This document shows, piece after piece, positions 5,496 through 7,506 of a stretch of 7,506 nt of DNA (position 1 is its first letter; each line of letters begins with the position of its first letter). A program made the position numbers and the translations under genes. Source of the stretch: Moorella sp. UBA4076 (GTDB lineage Bacteria > Bacillota > DSM-521 > Neomoorellales > Neomoorellaceae); the NCBI GenBank assembly GCA_002383405.1, contig DFYS01000106.1:10592-18097 (forward strand). Reading direction: 5' to 3'. The notes beneath the pieces were generated by a model. The model saw nothing but the letters and a program-made list of their open reading frames with translations, searched no databases and was not told the origin of the DNA.

Positions 5496-6335
5496 TCACC
5501 CCCGTATTCCTTTAATCAACATTTGCAGGGCTACATATAACAGTACCGGCAGAAACACCTTGCGGATAGTCGCGTTCTTAAGGCGGACCATCAGTCGTGT
5601 CCCGAGCACGGCACCCAGGACTACTCCCAGGGCGACCGGTGCCGCAATAGCCGGGTTGATATAGCCGCGGGCGAAATAGATGCCGGCGCTGGCGGCAGCG
5701 GTGATGCCGATCATAAAGTTGCTCGTTGCCGTTGACACCTTCATCGGTAGCTTCATAAACATATCCATAGCCATGACCTTGAACACGCCGTTGCCGATAC
5801 CCAGCAGGCCGGAAAGGATGCCGGCGGCAAACATGGTACCAAAACCGGCATAGACGCCGGTCGAGGTATAGTTAACCTGTTGTTGCAATACCTGATCATA
5901 GTAGCTGCCGGCAAGTTGCAGCTTAACAGCCAGGGGATGGGGGGTCACATCCCGGGCCAGTTCGACGTTGCGGCGCTGGAAGAGGGCCAGGGTGGAATAA
6001 CCCATTACCAGGGCGAAAATAAAATAGAGCAGCCGCGGGTTAATCATACCGGCCAGGAATGCTCCCGCAATAGCGCCGGTGGTAGTGGCCATCTCTAAAA
6101 ACATACCGATGCGGATATTGGTAATGCGGTCGCGGATGTAGGCCGACGCCGCGCCGCTGGAAGTGGCGATGACGGAGACGATGCTAGCGCCGATGGCGTA
6201 GCGGATGTCAATGCCGAAGGCCAGGGTGAGCATGGGGATAATGATAATCCCCCCGCCCAGGCCCAGCAGGGCGCCGATGACGCCGGCCATAACAGAGCCG
6301 GCGAAAATCATGAGGGTTAAAGAAAGACTGACCAA
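5496..6335 (-). CDS. TSUP family anion exporter (TauE/SafE-like permease)
   Basis: About 279-284 residues with around eight hydrophobic segments and the twofold TSUP repeat (numbering from the ATG at 6350): the first half carries GLGGGIIIIPMLTLAFG (30-46) and the second GLLGIGNGVFKVMAMDMF (181-198). Each is followed by a stretch such as AIGASIVSVIATSSGAASAY or STATSNFMIGITAAASAG. TSUP proteins move sulfite, sulfonates, organosulfur compounds or other anions across the cytoplasmic membrane; the substrate here cannot be read from sequence. I place the start at TTG 6335, because GGAGG (6347-6343) stands 7 bases before it. An in-frame ATG at 6350 has no SD, and its second and third codons are the SD itself, so it is less likely. 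The DUF1634 gene follows after 4 bases; the GntR gene lies upstream on the same strand across a repeat-bearing gap. Confidence 0.88.
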   Translation of the reverse strand: MVSLSLTLMIFAGSVMAGVIGALLGLGGGIIIIPMLTLAFGIDIRYAIGASIVSVIATSSGAASAYIRDRITNIRIGMFLEMATTTGAIAGAFLAGMINPRLLYFIFALVMGYSTLALFQRRNVELARDVTPHPLAVKLQLAGSYYDQVLQQQVNYTSTGVYAGFGTMFAAGILSGLLGIGNGVFKVMAMDMFMKLPMKVSTATSNFMIGITAAASAGIYFARGYINPAIAAPVALGVVLGAVLGTRLMVRLKNATIRKVFLPVLLYVALQMLIKGIRG

Positions 6336-6357
6336 GATAAGACCTCCCATAAGATGA

Positions 6358-6440
6358 GAAGTGAGACGCTCATGCCGCCCGGCGGCACCAGCAGTGGAAG
6401 TGGTAGGGTGTGGGATTATGGTAATAAAATGGCTTCAGCC
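6358..6440. repeat. Composite intergenic repeat, copy A
   Basis: In order: GAAGTGAGA (6358-6366), a perfect 7-bp inverted repeat TGCCGCC-C-GGCGGCA (6373-6387), a 36-base spacer after GCCGCC, then TTATGGTAATA (6416-6426) and GGCTTCA (6431-6437). Copy B at 7396-7473 has the same parts in the same order, and its GCCGCC and TTAYGGTAATA motifs are both displaced by exactly 1040 bp. On the minus strand the TTATGG segment gives CATAAT, a fair -10 for the TSUP operon, but the -35 is weak. Confidence 0.6.
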
Positions 6441-6452
6441 AGTTCCTACCAG

Positions 6453-6484
6453 CCTCCCACATCTCACCTCCCACCTCTCACATC
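6453..6484 (-). repeat. GA-rich heptamer array (GAKGTGR)4
   Basis: Read on the minus strand from 6484: GATGTGA, GAGGTGG, GAGGTGA, GATGTGG, then a partial GAGG. The 7-bp period is exact, with changes only at positions 3 and 7. Related heptamers occur at 7382-7412 on the plus strand. Confidence 0.75.
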
Positions 6485-6498
6485 TATTTTCAGGGCAG
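6476..6498 (-). repeat. Left arm of a 23-bp inverted repeat flanking the gntR gene
   Basis: On the minus strand 6495-6476 reads CCCTGAAAATAGATGTGAGA, identical to 7487-7506 on the plus strand. Over 23 bases (6476-6498 against 7484-7506) 22 match. The arm runs into the heptamer array, and its partner runs off the window end. Confidence 0.85.
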
Positions 6499-6545
6499 AG
6501 GTGCTAAATGAGAGGGGAGAGGCTTTTGCCGGTGGCGGAACGTGC

Positions 6546-7361
6546 TCAGCGGCGGGGCCTCATAAAGACGGGTTTTCTATTTGCCTGCTTGACTTTCTTA
6601 TTTTCTAATTCCAGGGGCTTATTTTCTAAACTTAAGGGGTGCCTTTGCAGATCGACATGATACTCATAGCGATCACCCCGGTAAATGGCGCGGGAATAAT
6701 CGATAGGCAGCCCGCCTTCAACATAGGTGGTCCGTTTGACGACCAGGACCGGGCTGCCGGCCCGGCACTGCAGGTGCCGAGCTTCTTCCCGCGAAGCGCG
6801 GCTGGTGCTGATGCGCTGCCGGCCGTTGCTGATTTTATAACCATAAAGCTCCAGCTGGGTATAGATCAAATCACGGGAGAAGTCGGTGTTCTGGAGCACC
6901 TGGCCGATAGCCGGGGGAAAATAGCTGGCGTCAAGCAACAGGGGCTGGTGAGCAGCAGTTATTAATCTGGTAACACAAAAGACAGGTTCGTTTTCGGTTA
7001 GCTGGAGTTCCTGGCAGGCTTCGGGGGTAGCTTTCTGCAAGCCGGTTTTGATTACCTCAATCTCTACCTCCAGTCCTTCCAGGGTCAACTCCTCGGCCAC
7101 TCCCAGCAGCCGGGCCAGGGGCCGTTCGATGCGTTGGGGGGCGACGAAGGTGCCTTTGCCATGCTGGCGGTACAATAAACCTTCAGTGACCAGCTCGGCA
7201 ATGGCCTGCCGCACGGTTACCCGGCTGACAGCGTAGGTTTCCATTAGCTGCCTTTCACCGGGCAGGGCTTCCCCGGGCTTAAATTCGCCGGCGGTGATTT
7301 TTTGTTTGAGGATGTCTTTAAGTTGTTCGTATAGTGGTTTAGCGCTGCCGGGGTAAAGCAT
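6546..7361 (-). CDS. GntR-family transcriptional regulator, HutC/UTRA subfamily
   Basis: A 271-residue regulator. Residues about 7-73 are the winged helix-turn-helix, with classic signatures: PLYEQLKDILKQKI, GEFKPGEALPGERQLMETYAVSRVTVRQAIAELVTEGL and the wing HGKGTFVA. Residues about 95-237 form a UTRA ligand domain (EPVFCVTRLITA, PLLLDASYFP, RASREEARHL, SPVLVVKRTTYVEGGLPIDYSRAIYRGDRYEY). HutC-type members bind small metabolites such as sugar phosphates or organic acids and usually repress nearby genes. The tail from about 243 is charged and carries a short internal duplication. The ATG at 7361 is supported by GGGGGG (7375-7370) with an 8-nt spacer. Likely targets are its own promoter and the TSUP/DUF1634 operon 195-210 bases downstream on the same strand, though no clear HutC-type operator was found. 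The ligand is unknown. Confidence 0.92.
   Translation of the reverse strand: MLYPGSAKPLYEQLKDILKQKITAGEFKPGEALPGERQLMETYAVSRVTVRQAIAELVTEGLLYRQHGKGTFVAPQRIERPLARLLGVAEELTLEGLEVEIEVIKTGLQKATPEACQELQLTENEPVFCVTRLITAAHQPLLLDASYFPPAIGQVLQNTDFSRDLIYTQLELYGYKISNGRQRISTSRASREEARHLQCRAGSPVLVVKRTTYVEGGLPIDYSRAIYRGDRYEYHVDLQRHPLSLENKPLELENKKVKQANRKPVFMRPRR
6597..6638 (-). repeat. 21-bp in-frame tandem duplication in the gntR 3' end
   Basis: CTTATTTTCTAA occurs at 6597-6608 and again at 6618-6629, exactly 21 bases apart, and the following nine bases are partly alike. In the protein this gives the repeated LENK of the C-terminal tail (LENKPLELENKK). The period equals seven codons, so the frame is kept. 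The repeat lies outside the conserved UTRA domain. Confidence 0.75.
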
Positions 7362-7381
7362 CAGGGAAGCCCCCCTTAATA

Positions 7382-7412
7382 GAGGTGGGAAGTGCGAGGT
7401 GAGAGGTGGGAT
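7382..7412 (+). repeat. GA-rich heptamer array upstream of gntR
   Basis: Units on the plus strand: GAGGTGG, GAAGTGC, GAGGTGA, GAGGTGG, then GAT. It lies just upstream of the SD of the minus-strand GntR gene, so it would be in the promoter or 5' untranslated region. It has the same 7-bp period as the array at 6453-6484 but the opposite orientation. Confidence 0.75.
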
Positions 7413-7473
7413 AGCCGCCGGGGCGGTATGGCCCTTTCACTTTAGCTGTAGAAAGTTACGGTAATAGCCTTCA
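7396..7473. repeat. Composite intergenic repeat, copy B
   Basis: GAGGTGAGA (7396-7404), the GC inverted repeat CCGCC-GG-GGCGG (7415-7426), a 36-base spacer after GCCGCC (7414-7419), then TTACGGTAATA (7456-7466) and CCTTCA. Same order and spacing as copy A. A short inverted repeat AGTTAC (7454-7459) / GTAACT (7480-7485) overlaps its end and could be an operator for the regulator. Confidence 0.6.
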
Positions 7474-7483
7474 TCTTTTGTAA

Positions 7484-7506
7484 CTACCCTGAAAATAGAT
7501 GTGAGA
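7484..7506 (+). repeat. Right arm of the inverted repeat, cut by the window end
   Basis: Matches the reverse complement of 6476-6498 at 22 of 23 bases. It ends with GATGTGAGA at the last base of the window, so a heptamer array like the one at 6453-6484 probably continues beyond. The full length of the inverted repeat cannot be seen. Confidence 0.8.

Noticed and set aside
6453..7412. CRISPR-like array
   Set aside because: The 7-bp units are contiguous without spacers, far too short for CRISPR repeats, and no cas genes are present.
6476..7506. Insertion sequence
   Set aside because: Inverted repeats are present, but the only enclosed gene is a GntR regulator; no transposase and no visible target duplication.

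Overview
The window looks like the chromosome of a low-to-mid-GC Firmicute with strong GGAGG-type Shine-Dalgarno (SD) sites, several TTG/GTG starts and GC-rich hairpin terminators. A Moorella-like thermophilic clostridial lineage is my best guess from gene content and style; I could not test it by search. There is no rRNA, tRNA, CRISPR array or transposase.

Left part (1-1474): a broken lipoprotein gene of the tripartite tricarboxylate transporter (TctC) family keeps its signal peptide and the first part of the ligand-binding domain, then loses frame. It runs with a 1-nt overlap into an intact DapA-superfamily lyase/aldolase, whose missing substrate arginine argues against lysine biosynthesis. 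Together they look like the remnant of an uptake-plus-catabolism unit for an organic or sugar acid.

Middle part (1475-5104): two separate nucleotidyltransferase/HEPN (MNT/HEPN) pairs, both on the minus strand, both with the MNT first and both with a 4-nt ATGA overlap. They are of the toxin-antitoxin type but of different subfamilies. Between them, on the plus strand, is a 459-residue protein with a C-terminal pRiA4b ORF-3-like domain. Its predicted promoter faces away from the promoter of the first MNT/HEPN pair across a short intergenic region that carries a perfect 10-bp palindrome. The second pair is bracketed by two hairpins that match at 24 of 26 positions and share the same internal G-G mismatch, which may mark how this module was gained.

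Right part (5105-7506): a minus-strand operon of a TSUP (TauE/SafE) anion exporter followed by its usual small partner, a DUF1634 membrane protein. Upstream lies a HutC/UTRA-type GntR regulator, also on the minus strand, which could control the exporter. The two non-coding regions flanking the regulator are diverged copies of one composite repeat exactly 1040 bp apart: GA-rich heptamers, a GC palindrome and a TTAYGGTAATA motif. A 20-bp perfect inverted repeat, cut by the window edge, is superimposed on them. These repeats are the least explained part of the window; the double MNT/HEPN island is the strongest candidate for an interesting system.
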